Shown: positions 24,604-32,566 of the stretch, one piece after another
Numbering within the stretch: the first letter of the stretch is position 1
Layout of the letters: each line of letters opens with the position of its first letter
Origin: an uncultured Sphingomonadales bacterium
GTDB taxonomy: Bacteria; Pseudomonadota; Alphaproteobacteria; Sphingomonadales; Sphingomonadaceae
DNA length: 40,462 nucleotides
Direction: 5' to 3'
NCBI GenBank assembly: GCA_903923465.1
Contig: CAIXXP010000131.1
Coordinates: forward strand, 1 to 40,462
Program-made: the position numbers and the translations under genes
The notes under the pieces: generated by a model
What the model was told of the DNA's origin: nothing
Database searches by the model: none
Seen by the model: the letters and a program-made list of their open reading frames with translations, nothing else

Positions 24604-25704
24604 CTACTTCCCGAAAAACCGCCCCGGCGCGAACCGCCCCGGATCCACCGCCCCACCCGTTTCGCCCAGCAGCAGCCCGGCGGCCAGCGCGGCACCGGCG
24701 GGGGCGGTCTGGATGCCGAAGCCGCCCTGCCCCGTGCACCAGAAGAAGCCGGCCACGCGGGGGTCGAAGCCATAGACCGGCAGGCGATCGGGCGCGAAGC
24801 TGCGCAGGCCCGCCCAGCGGTGCTCCACCGCCTCGATCCGCCAGTCCACCACTTGCCCCAGCCGATCCAGCGCGCGGGCCACGTCCAGCTCCTCGGGCGC
24901 GGCGTCGCAGGGCGGGCTGGGGGTTTCGTCGTGGGGCGAGAGCCACAGGCGCCCGCTCTCGGGCTTGAAATAGAAGCGCTCGCCCAGATCCAGCACCAGC
25001 GGCAGGCTGGGCGCGGGCACCGGCTCCGCGCGCAACTGCGCCACGGTGCGGCGATAGGGGCGGATGCCCAGCGGCGCGGCCCCAGCCAGCGCCGCCACCC
25101 CATCCGCCCAGGCCCCGGCGGCGTTCACCAGCGTGGCTGCGGATAGCTGGCGACCATCGGCGAGGGTGAGGCGCCAGTGACCGCTTTCCCGTTCGGCCCC
25201 CGCCAGCCGGGCCGTGGTGAGCAACTCGGCGCCACCCTGCCGGGCAGTCGCCAGATAGTGCTGATGCAGCGCGGCCACATCGATGTCGCAGCAATCGGGT
25301 TCCAGCGCGCCCGCCACCCAACCGTCGCGCAGGCCGGGAATGCGCGCGGCGATGGCGGCGCGGTCCAGCCGCTCCACCCTCACCCCCAGCGCCGCGAAGC
25401 GCGCGGCAAAGCCGTCCAGCGCCACCTCGGCCCCCTCGCGCGCGATGGTGAGCGCCCCGCGCGGGCGCAGCACCCCCAGCGCATGCAGCGGCGGCCCCGA
25501 GGCGGTCGTCAGCGGCTGAACCAGCGGCCCGCCATAGCTCTCCGTCCAGAAGGCGGCGGAGCGGCCCGTGGCGTGATAGCCGGGGTGCGCTTCCGCCTCC
25601 AGCAGCAGCACGCGCGGGGGCGATGGCGCGGCGGCCAGCGCGGCGGCCAGCGAGGCGCCGGCCATGCCCGCGCCGATGATGGCGATGTCGGCCGGTCGGT
25701 TCAT
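24604..25704 (-). CDS. FAD-dependent amino-acid dehydrogenase/oxidase, D-arginine dehydrogenase-like
   Basis: A 366-residue flavoprotein of the DAO/glycine oxidase superfamily. The FAD-binding motif is IIGAGMAGASLAAAL at residues 9-23. Similarity to the D-arginine dehydrogenase DauA of Pseudomonas aeruginosa, as I recall that sequence, runs throughout: GYHATGRSAAF, DIDVAALHQHYL, VNAAGAWADGVAALAG, ERFYFKPESG, HRWAGLRSFAPD and FFWCTGQGGFGIQT. Residues Y53 and R305 of DauA appear kept, but H48 becomes Phe52 and E87, which binds the arginine side chain, becomes Ala84, so the substrate is probably different. The start is ATG 25704; the track start at 25743 is a TTG. It stands alone and diverges from the cpa cluster. 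Confidence 0.85.
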   Translation of the reverse strand: MNRPADIAIIGAGMAGASLAAALAAAPSPPRVLLLEAEAHPGYHATGRSAAFWTESYGGPLVQPLTTASGPPLHALGVLRPRGALTIAREGAEVALDGFAARFAALGVRVERLDRAAIAARIPGLRDGWVAGALEPDCCDIDVAALHQHYLATARQGGAELLTTARLAGAERESGHWRLTLADGRQLSAATLVNAAGAWADGVAALAGAAPLGIRPYRRTVAQLRAEPVPAPSLPLVLDLGERFYFKPESGRLWLSPHDETPSPPCDAAPEELDVARALDRLGQVVDWRIEAVEHRWAGLRSFAPDRLPVYGFDPRVAGFFWCTGQGGFGIQTAPAGAALAAGLLLGETGGAVDPGRFAPGRFFGK

Positions 25705-25924
25705 CGCCGGCGGCCCTTCGCGCCGGCGGGTCGCGCGGGGCAACCATGTCGCGCCAACACCGCGTTAAATTTTGCTCGACGCATAGGGTTAATTCCAGGC
25801 TCCCCGCCAATGCGGGCAAATACCCTTAATGCCTCGCTTACCAAATGACAGAGCATCCCCGGTAGAGAAACGCCGGATACCCGTCCGCCACACACAGTCG
25901 GCCCAAACCTGTTCAGGATGTCTC
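25705..25924. other. Divergent control region of the cpa cluster and the oxidoreductase gene
   Basis: This 220-bp gap has a short AT-richer core around 25765-25835 (GTTAAATTTTGC, GGGTTAATTCC, CCCTTAATG), unlike the flanking genes, and probably contains promoters for one or both directions. TTAA occurs several times but not with the 7-base spacing of CtrA boxes. No repeat element lies here. GGA 8 bases before the cpaA ATG is the likely ribosome-binding site. Confidence 0.4.
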
Positions 25925-26518
25925 ATGCACGGCGCTTCCTCGTCTCACAGCCTGATTTCCTATGGCCTACTGGGCGCCTTGGCAATCGCGCTGCTGGTGG
26001 CGGGGCTGGGCGATCTGGCGCACCGGCGCATCGGCAACCGGCTGACCGGCAGCATCGCGCTGGCCGCGCCGCTGTTCTGGTGGGCCGGCGGCCTGTCGCT
26101 GGCGGCAGCGGGCTGGCAGGTGGCGCTGGCAGCGGCCTGCCTGATGCTGGGAGCCACGCTGTTTGCCAGCGGAACAATGGGCGGCGGCGATGTCAAGCTG
26201 CTGACCGCGCTGGCCTTGTGGATCCCGCCCTTGTGGTTCGCCCAGTTGCTGGTGGTAATGGCACTGGCCGGGGGCCTGCTGGCGCTGGCGTGGCTGGCGC
26301 ATCGCGCGGCGCGACGTTCGCAACCGGCTCGCGGGGCCGTAGCAGCGCGCCATGGCGCCACCGGTGAGGCCGCCACCGACGAGACCGCCACTGATGAGGC
26401 CCGGGCCTCCGACTCAATCCCCTATGGCATCGCCATCGCCGCGGGCGGGCTGTGGGTGCTGGCGCGCGATTACCTGCCGCTGGCCGGGGCCAATCTGTCC
26501 CTCATGATCGGGAGCTAG
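25925..26518 (+). CDS. cpaA: Prepilin peptidase of the Tad/Flp pilus
   Basis: A 197-residue A24-family membrane aspartic protease (CpaA/TadV) that cleaves the leader of Flp-type prepilins and pseudopilins. The two catalytic aspartates are in LGDLAHRRIGNRLTG (residue about 35) and TMGGGDVKLLTALALW (about residue 88). Five or six hydrophobic helices are evident. A charged Ala/Thr/Glu-rich loop (ATGEAATDETATDEARA) before the last helix is unusual for the family. The track ORF starts 96 bases too early; ATG 25925 fits the family. It is the first gene of the cpa cluster, 5 bases before cpaB. Confidence 0.92.
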   Translation: MHGASSSHSLISYGLLGALAIALLVAGLGDLAHRRIGNRLTGSIALAAPLFWWAGGLSLAAAGWQVALAAACLMLGATLFASGTMGGGDVKLLTALALWIPPLWFAQLLVVMALAGGLLALAWLAHRAARRSQPARGAVAARHGATGEAATDETATDEARASDSIPYGIAIAAGGLWVLARDYLPLAGANLSLMIGS

Positions 26519-26523
26519 CCGCA

Positions 26524-27636
26524 ATGAACCGCAAAAAACTGGGGCTGATGCTGGGCGCGGCGGCCATTGCCGTGTGCAACGCGCTAATCGCCCACAGCCT
26601 GCTATCGGGTCAGCCGACCCCTTCGGCACAGGCGCTGGAGATGGCACGCCACGGCCCACGCGTGCTGGTGGCCCGGCGCGACCTGCCGGTGGGCACGATC
26701 ATCACCCCCGACGCGCTGAATTTCATAGACTGGCCCAAGCAACTGATGAACCCCGACGACCAGACCGGCGCCGCCTATTTCCTCGACAGCACAACCAGTG
26801 CCGCCAAGCTGGCCGGCACCGTGGTGCGCACGGAAATCGTTGCCGGGCAACCCATCACCCGTGGCGCGTTGGTGGCACCGGGCGACCGGGGCTTTCTGGC
26901 CGCCGCGCTGGGGCCGGGCATGCGCGCCGTCACCATTTCCGTCACCGAACGCAGCGGCGTGGGCGGCTTTGTCTTCCCCGGCGACCGGGTGGACCTGATG
27001 CTGACCCAGACCATGCACGGCGAGGATGCGGGCGGCGCGATGAATGGTGGGGGCCAGCCCTTCGCCGTCACGGAAACCATCCTGCGCGACCTGCGCGTGC
27101 TGGCGACCGACCAATCCGTGGGCGCCGATCTCGTCGGCGGGCATGTGGCGGCGCATGCCTCGCACACGGTGACGCTGGAGGTGAGCCCGCGCAATGCCGA
27201 GAAAATCGAGGTGGCGCAAAGCGTCGGCGCCCTCAGCCTGACCCTGCGCGCCCTGACCGACACGGCCGCCGGCGCCAACCCGGATGCCGCCATCGCCTCG
27301 GGCTCCCTGTCCATTCCCGCCAATGCCAGCCATCAGGACGAGGAGCGGCTGATCGCGCAGAATGCCGCAAATGCGGATTCGCCATCCGGCGGCGACAGCT
27401 TCGTCACCGGCGGGGATGTTTCGCGTTTTCTGCGCCGCTCGCTGCCCCGGCTGGCGGCGGGCCCACTGGCAGAGGGCGGCCGTGTATCCGGCATTTCCGG
27501 TCCGATGCGCAGCCCTTCCGCGGCGATGGACTCCGCCGCAGCGCCTGCCGCCCAGGCCTATCCCTCTCGCGGTGGCGCGGTGGTAACGGTGAGCCGGGGC
27601 AAGGACGTCACGCCGGTCAGCGTGGGAGGGCAGTGA
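26524..27636 (+). CDS. cpaB: Pilus assembly protein CpaB (RcpC)
   Basis: A 370-residue periplasmic/inner-membrane protein of the Tad secretion system. It begins MNRKKLGLMLGAAAIAVCNALIAHSLL, an uncleaved anchor or signal. An SAF domain follows (VLVARRDLPVGTIITPDALNFIDWP, then TVVRTEIVAGQPITRGALVAPGD), and the C-domain RAVTISVTERSGVGGFVFPGDRVDLMLTQ is diagnostic of CpaB. It is thought to help assemble or gate the CpaC secretin. The C-terminal 100 residues are Ser/Ala/Pro-rich and not conserved. GGGAG precedes the ATG; the longer track ORF begins inside cpaA. Confidence 0.94.
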   Translation: MNRKKLGLMLGAAAIAVCNALIAHSLLSGQPTPSAQALEMARHGPRVLVARRDLPVGTIITPDALNFIDWPKQLMNPDDQTGAAYFLDSTTSAAKLAGTVVRTEIVAGQPITRGALVAPGDRGFLAAALGPGMRAVTISVTERSGVGGFVFPGDRVDLMLTQTMHGEDAGGAMNGGGQPFAVTETILRDLRVLATDQSVGADLVGGHVAAHASHTVTLEVSPRNAEKIEVAQSVGALSLTLRALTDTAAGANPDAAIASGSLSIPANASHQDEERLIAQNAANADSPSGGDSFVTGGDVSRFLRRSLPRLAAGPLAEGGRVSGISGPMRSPSAAMDSAAAPAAQAYPSRGGAVVTVSRGKDVTPVSVGGQ

Positions 27637-27637
27637 G

Positions 27638-29467
27638 ATGCGCCTTCCCGCCGCCCTCATTCCCGGAAAGCTCGTCCCGATGACATTTCACCCGTTTGAC
27701 GCAACCATCGGCCCCCGCGCCGCCGGCATTGTGGCGCTGGCCTTTGGCGCCGTGCTGGTTTCGGCCAGCGCCGTTCTGGGGCGCGAGGCGCGCGCGCTGC
27801 CCACTTTGGCGCCGCTGCATGCCGCCCCGCCCGCATTGGCCAAAGGCGCGCCCGCGCGCGGCGACACACCGCCCGCCGCCCTGAACCACGAACCGGGGCC
27901 CCGCGAACCTGAGGCGCGCGAACCGGGGGGCCGCGAACTCCCCGCTCCCATGGCCGATATCGCCCTGTCGCTGGGCCATGGGCGGCTGATCACCCTGGCC
28001 GAGCCGATGAAGGACGTGTTCGTCGCCGACGACAAGGTGGCGGATGTTCAGGTAAAGTCCGCCCATCAGCTCTATGTGTTCGGCAAGGCCGACGGCACCA
28101 CCACCATCTATGCCAGCGGCGCGGGCGGCCGCACCATCTGGTGCGCGAACCTGCGGGTAGGCGCCAATATCGACAGCGTGGACCACATGCTGGCGCTGGC
28201 CATGCCGGATGCGCGTATCACCGTCACCACCCTGGGCACCAACACCGTGCTGCTCACCGGCGCCGTCGCCAACCCCGAGGATGCCGCCGAAGCCGCCCGG
28301 CTGACGCAGGCCTTCATGGGCAAGGAGGCCAATGTCATCACCCGGCTGCGCGCGGCCACCCCGCTTCAGGTGAACCTGCAGGTCTGCATCGCCGAGGTTT
28401 CGCGCACGCTGATGCGCAAACTGGGCTCGAACATCACCACCCAGGGCGGCAAAAGCGGGCTGATCGGCGTTGCGCACGGGGGCAACCCGGGCACCATCAC
28501 CAATCCGCTGCCCGGGGGCGTCACCACTGGCGGCAGCACCGTCGGCCTGCCGGTCCTCGATGCCTCGGCCGCCTATGGCCTGCCCACGGGCTCGATCAGC
28601 CTGCCGTTCAACCCGGCCACCGGCAAATTCATCGCGCCCGGCACCGCCACGCCGATTTACGCGATGGGCAGCACCCTGGCCAACACCACCGCCATTGGGC
28701 TTGCCGGCCATTTTTTCGGGCTGAACGTGCTGAATACGCTGGATGTTGGCGAACAGCTGGGGTTGGTCACCACGCTGGCCCAGCCCAACCTCACCGCCAT
28801 TTCGGGCGAGACAGCCGAATTTCTGGCCGGCGGCGAGTTTCCCATTCCCACGCCCGGCGGCCTTGGCGCCACCAGCATCGAGTACAAGAAATTCGGTGTC
28901 AGCCTGTCCTACACCCCCACCGTGCTGGCCGATGGCCGCATTTCGCTGCGGGTGCGGCCCGAGGTGTCGGAACTTTCCACCAACGGCGCGGTCTCGATCA
29001 ATGGCTATTCCATCCCTGGCCTCACCGTGCGCCGCACCGAAACCACGGTGGAACTGGGCTCCGGCCAGAGCTTCATGATCGCCGGGCTGATGAGCAATAA
29101 CGCCAGCCACACCATCGAAAAGCTGCCCGGCGCAGGCGATGTGCCGATCATCGGCGCGCTGTTCCGCTCCACCAGTTTCCAGCAGGGCGAGACGGAACTG
29201 GTGATCGTCGTCACCCCCTATCTGGTGCGGCCGGTGGATGATGGCGACATCAGCCTGCCCACTGACGGCTACCAGAGCCCGGATGCCATTCGCGAGATGC
29301 TGGGCGACATCGTCAGCAAGCGCAAATCCCCGCCGCGCCCCCGACCGACGGCAACGCCCGCCCGCACGGAAGAAACCCGACGCCTTTCGGCACCGGCCGA
29401 GGTGGCCCCCGTCCCGGCGCCCGCCGCCGCCGCAGAGCCCGCGCCCGCGGCCCTGTCGCGACCCTGA
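27638..29467 (+). CDS. cpaC: Outer-membrane secretin CpaC (RcpA)
   Basis: A 609-residue type II/III secretin that forms the outer-membrane channel for the Flp pilus. An N-terminal signal (GIVALAFGAVLVSASA) is followed by the pilus-specific N-domain (ADIALSLGHGRLITL ... VFVADDKVADVQV) and a BON-like segment (LTGAVANPEDAAEAARL). The secretin domain includes FLAGGEFPIPTPGG, the region SLSYTPTVLADGRISLRVRPEVSEL, and VPIIGALFRSTSFQQGETELVIVVTPYLVRP. Residues about 275-350 hold an extra Gly/Thr/Pro-rich insertion, and the last 60 residues are Pro/Ala-rich. ATG 27638 has GGAGGG upstream and lies one base after the cpaB stop; ATG 27680 is a weaker alternative. Confidence 0.95.
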   Translation: MRLPAALIPGKLVPMTFHPFDATIGPRAAGIVALAFGAVLVSASAVLGREARALPTLAPLHAAPPALAKGAPARGDTPPAALNHEPGPREPEAREPGGRELPAPMADIALSLGHGRLITLAEPMKDVFVADDKVADVQVKSAHQLYVFGKADGTTTIYASGAGGRTIWCANLRVGANIDSVDHMLALAMPDARITVTTLGTNTVLLTGAVANPEDAAEAARLTQAFMGKEANVITRLRAATPLQVNLQVCIAEVSRTLMRKLGSNITTQGGKSGLIGVAHGGNPGTITNPLPGGVTTGGSTVGLPVLDASAAYGLPTGSISLPFNPATGKFIAPGTATPIYAMGSTLANTTAIGLAGHFFGLNVLNTLDVGEQLGLVTTLAQPNLTAISGETAEFLAGGEFPIPTPGGLGATSIEYKKFGVSLSYTPTVLADGRISLRVRPEVSELSTNGAVSINGYSIPGLTVRRTETTVELGSGQSFMIAGLMSNNASHTIEKLPGAGDVPIIGALFRSTSFQQGETELVIVVTPYLVRPVDDGDISLPTDGYQSPDAIREMLGDIVSKRKSPPRPRPTATPARTEETRRLSAPAEVAPVPAPAAAAEPAPAALSRP

Positions 29468-29484
29468 GCCCCCAGGAGACCCCC

Positions 29485-30183
29485 ATGCCCGTGATAGCCC
29501 CCACACTCCGCCCAGTCACCAGCCGCGCCCTGGCAATCACCCCGGCCCTGTCGCTGGCACTGGCCCTGCCGCTGGCCCTGGCCCTTCCGCTGGCGCTGGG
29601 CGGTTGCGGCGGCCTGCCGCGCAACGCCACGCTCTACAGCACGCACCAGCCGGAAGTGTCGCATTCCACCCTCTCGCTGGACCTGCCGGCGACGGCGGAG
29701 GGCCTCGCCCCCGCGCAGCAGCAGCAACTGGCCGCATGGTTCACCGCGATGGACCTGCGCTATGGCGACCGCGTCACCGTCGCCGATCCGCTGGACCGGC
29801 CCACCACCCATGCCGCCGTGGCCGATGTCGCGTCGGGCTTTGGCATCGCGCAGATCGGCAAGGCCGCCGCGCCGGCGGAAGCCGAAGGTCTGGCGCCCGG
29901 CTTCCTGCGCGTCACCCTCACCCGGGCGAGCGCCACCGTGCCCCACTGTCCGGACTGGTCGGCCAATGCCGCCAGCAACCCGCGCGATGGCACCTCCAGC
30001 AACTTCGGCTGCGCGATCAATGGCAATCTGGCCGCGATGGTGGCCAACCCCGAGGACCTGCTGCGCGGCGCCCGCACCACCGGCCACACGTCCGCCATGA
30101 GCGCAGAGAAGGCGATCGCCGCCTGGCGCCTGTCGCCGCCGACGACCCCCGGCACCGCCAAAGACAGCTCCACCCGGCAATGA
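29485..30183 (+). CDS. cpaD: Pilus assembly lipoprotein CpaD
   Basis: A 232-residue lipoprotein of the Tad system thought to act as pilotin/partner of the CpaC secretin. The signal peptide is an unusual run of ALALPLA repeats (LALALPLALALPLALGGC), with Cys41 as lipidation site. The family block VPHCPDWSANAASNPRDGT ... NFGCAINGNLAAMVANPEDLL is present. AGGAG lies 8 bases before the ATG. It follows cpaC by 17 bases and precedes cpaE by 13. Confidence 0.93.
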   Translation: MPVIAPTLRPVTSRALAITPALSLALALPLALALPLALGGCGGLPRNATLYSTHQPEVSHSTLSLDLPATAEGLAPAQQQQLAAWFTAMDLRYGDRVTVADPLDRPTTHAAVADVASGFGIAQIGKAAAPAEAEGLAPGFLRVTLTRASATVPHCPDWSANAASNPRDGTSSNFGCAINGNLAAMVANPEDLLRGARTTGHTSAMSAEKAIAAWRLSPPTTPGTAKDSSTRQ

Positions 30184-30196
30184 GAAGGCAGCGCCC

Positions 30197-31549
30197 ATGA
30201 ACGCCCCCTGGACATCCGTCGCGGCCGACAGCGGGAACCTCATCCCCGGGCCCAGCGGCCCGTTCACCCTGAACGGCCGCGAGCCGCTCGCCGCCTTTGT
30301 CAGCGATCAGGCGTCGCTGGCCTGTGTGCGCGCCTGCCTTGTCGAACTCGGCTGGAACTCGGCAGGGTGTCACATCGGCGCGCCCGATGATGCCGTGCAG
30401 GCACTGGCCACCGCCGCCAGCCCGGCCATCCTGATTGTCGATCTTTCCGATTGCACCGTGCCGCTGGAGGAAATTCAGGCGCTGGCGCAGGTGTGCGAAC
30501 CGGGCACGCAGGTCATCGCCATCGGCCAGACCAACGACGTCCGCCTCTATCGCGCCCTGCTGGGCAGCGGCGTGCACGACTATCTGCTGAAGCCCCTGAG
30601 CGAAGGCCAGCTGGCGGAGGTGATTATCGGGGCGCAGGCCGCGCTTACCGCCCCGCGCCCGGTCGAGGCGGTGCAGGCCAGCCAGCACAGTATCGCCGCG
30701 GTCATCGGCACGCGCGGCGGTGTCGGCGCCTCCATGCTCGCCACCGCGCTGGCCTGGGTTTCCAGCACCGATCTGGCGCAGGCGACCGCCCTGCTCGATC
30801 TCGACATCCAGTTCGGCACCGGCGCCCTCAGCCTCGATCTCGACCCCGGGCGGGGCCTGATCGATGCCATCGAGAATCCCTCGCGCATCGACGGGCTGTT
30901 CATGCAGCGCGCGATGATCCAGGCCAGCAACACGCTGTCGGTGCTCGCGGCCGAGGCGCCAATCGCCGCGCCGGCCCCGGTCGAAGCCTCGACCCTGCTG
31001 CATCTGGCCGAGGAACTGGGCCATGCCTGTGCCGCCACGGTCATCGATTTTCCGCGCGCCATGTTGCCGACCATGGCCCCCTTCCTCGCCGAGGTGAACA
31101 CGGTGGTCCTCGCCACGGAACTCACCCTGGCGGGCGCCCGCGACACTATCCGCGTGCTCGACTGGCTGAAGTTCCACGCGCCGCACGCAAGGGTGGTGGT
31201 CGTTGCCAACAAGGTGCCCACCGGCCTTTGCGAGATCGGCCCCGGCGATTTCGAGGCCGCGATAGAACGCGGCATTGATTTCATGCTGCCCTTCGAGCCG
31301 CGCGTCGCCATTCAGGCCGCCAAGCACGGACAATGCTTTGCCGAGGCCGACCGGGGCGGCAAACTGGGCCAGACGCTGGTGGCCATCGCCTGGGCGGTCT
31401 GCGCGCCGGGCGAGGCCGACGGGCAGCCGCCCGCAATGCGAACCGCCACCACCCTGCTGGCCCGGTGGAACCCGCTAAAGCTGATGGACCATCTCATCGA
31501 CCAATTCCGCAAGGCCGGGCCGGGCCCCACCGCGAAGTCCGGCGGATGA
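30197..31549 (+). CDS. cpaE: Pilus assembly ATPase-like protein CpaE (TadZ)
   Basis: A 450-residue protein that places the Tad machinery at a pole. An N-terminal response-regulator-like domain (residues about 30-150; Asp82 in LIVDLSDC and Lys132 in DYLLKPLS stand at receiver positions) is followed by a MinD/ParA-type domain. Its P-loop reads GTRGGVGASML at 171-181: the conserved lysine of GKT/S is replaced by Ala-Ser, a known trait of many CpaE/TadZ. LLDLDIQFGTGALSLDLDP is the Walker A' region. The stop overlaps the tadB start (ATGA). In most Tad loci cpaF would follow here; it is missing. Confidence 0.93.
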   Translation: MNAPWTSVAADSGNLIPGPSGPFTLNGREPLAAFVSDQASLACVRACLVELGWNSAGCHIGAPDDAVQALATAASPAILIVDLSDCTVPLEEIQALAQVCEPGTQVIAIGQTNDVRLYRALLGSGVHDYLLKPLSEGQLAEVIIGAQAALTAPRPVEAVQASQHSIAAVIGTRGGVGASMLATALAWVSSTDLAQATALLDLDIQFGTGALSLDLDPGRGLIDAIENPSRIDGLFMQRAMIQASNTLSVLAAEAPIAAPAPVEASTLLHLAEELGHACAATVIDFPRAMLPTMAPFLAEVNTVVLATELTLAGARDTIRVLDWLKFHAPHARVVVVANKVPTGLCEIGPGDFEAAIERGIDFMLPFEPRVAIQAAKHGQCFAEADRGGKLGQTLVAIAWAVCAPGEADGQPPAMRTATTLLARWNPLKLMDHLIDQFRKAGPGPTAKSGG

Positions 31550-32550
31550 TGGCGGGCGTGCTGCTGTTCCTGATCGCCACGGCGGCCCAGTTGGCGCTGC
31601 TGTGGCTGGCGATGGCGCATCGTGGGGGGCTGGCCCGCAATGGCCGGCGGCTCCAGAGCTTGCGGCAACGCCACCCCGTCACCGCGCCCAACCGGCAGGA
31701 GGCCGCCGGCCGCCGGGCAAGTGCCGGCGGCCCGGCGAAAAACGGCGCCAGCAAGGCCGGACAAAATACCGCACCCACGCGCCCTGCCCTCGCCTTCGCC
31801 CCGATGGCCGCTTTCCTCACCGCGCGCCTGCACCGCACCGGCCTCGGCTGGAGCTTGCGGCGCTATCTCCAGATCAGCGCCGCGCTGGGTCTGGGGCTGG
31901 CGGGTCTCGTGCTGCTGAAGACCGGCTCGGTCAGCGCCGCGCTGCTGCTGGGCGGCATCGCCGGCGGGTGGCTGCCCTATGCGGTGGTGGGCAACCTCAT
32001 CACGCGGCGGCGGCGCGCCTTCATCACCAAGCTGCCCGAGGCGATAGAACTGCTCGTCGTCGGCCTGCGCTCCGGCCTGCCGGTCAGCGAGACGCTGGGC
32101 CTCGTCACCAACGAGGTGCCGGGGCCGGTGGGTCAGGAATTCAAGCTGGTCACCGAGCGCATGCGCATCGGCCGCAGCATGGAGGACGCCTTCGTGGACA
32201 GCGCCGAAAGGCTGGGCCTGCCGGAGTTTAATTTCTTCTGCATCACCCTGGCCATCCATCGCGAAACCGGCGGCAATTTGACGGAAACGCTGGTCAATCT
32301 GGCCGATGTGCTCCGCCGCCGCGCGCAGATGACGCTGAAGATCCGGGCGCTCAGTTCTGAATCGCGCACCTCCGCGATAATTTTGGGCGCCCTGCCGTTC
32401 ATCGTTTTCGGGATCATCTGGGCATCGGATGCCGCCTATCTTACCGGGTTTTTCACCGATCGCCGGTTGATCATCACCGGGCTGGGCGGGCTGGTGTGGA
32501 TGGCCATTGGCGCGGGCGTGATGGCCCGCATGGTCAGTTTCGACATCTGA
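31546..32550 (+). CDS. tadB: Tad pilus inner-membrane platform protein TadB
   Basis: A 334-residue T2SSF-domain protein that, with TadC, forms the inner-membrane platform for the pilus motor. A first helix (MMAGVLLFLIATAAQLALLWLAM) precedes two helices near residues 105-150, the cytoplasmic T2SSF domain (AIELLVVGLRSGLPVSETLGLV ... FFCITLAIHRETGGNLTETL), and two C-terminal helices. The true start is ATG 31546 at the cpaE stop; the track ORF to 31333 lies inside cpaE. Coupled translation with cpaE and 16-base spacing to tadC mark one operon. Confidence 0.93.
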   Translation: MMAGVLLFLIATAAQLALLWLAMAHRGGLARNGRRLQSLRQRHPVTAPNRQEAAGRRASAGGPAKNGASKAGQNTAPTRPALAFAPMAAFLTARLHRTGLGWSLRRYLQISAALGLGLAGLVLLKTGSVSAALLLGGIAGGWLPYAVVGNLITRRRRAFITKLPEAIELLVVGLRSGLPVSETLGLVTNEVPGPVGQEFKLVTERMRIGRSMEDAFVDSAERLGLPEFNFFCITLAIHRETGGNLTETLVNLADVLRRRAQMTLKIRALSSESRTSAIILGALPFIVFGIIWASDAAYLTGFFTDRRLIITGLGGLVWMAIGAGVMARMVSFDI

Positions 32551-32566
32551 GCGCGGGGCCACGACG

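Noticed and set aside
25765-25835. CtrA binding boxes in front of the cpa cluster
   Set aside because: TTAA occurs more than once but never with the 7-base spacing of the CtrA consensus.
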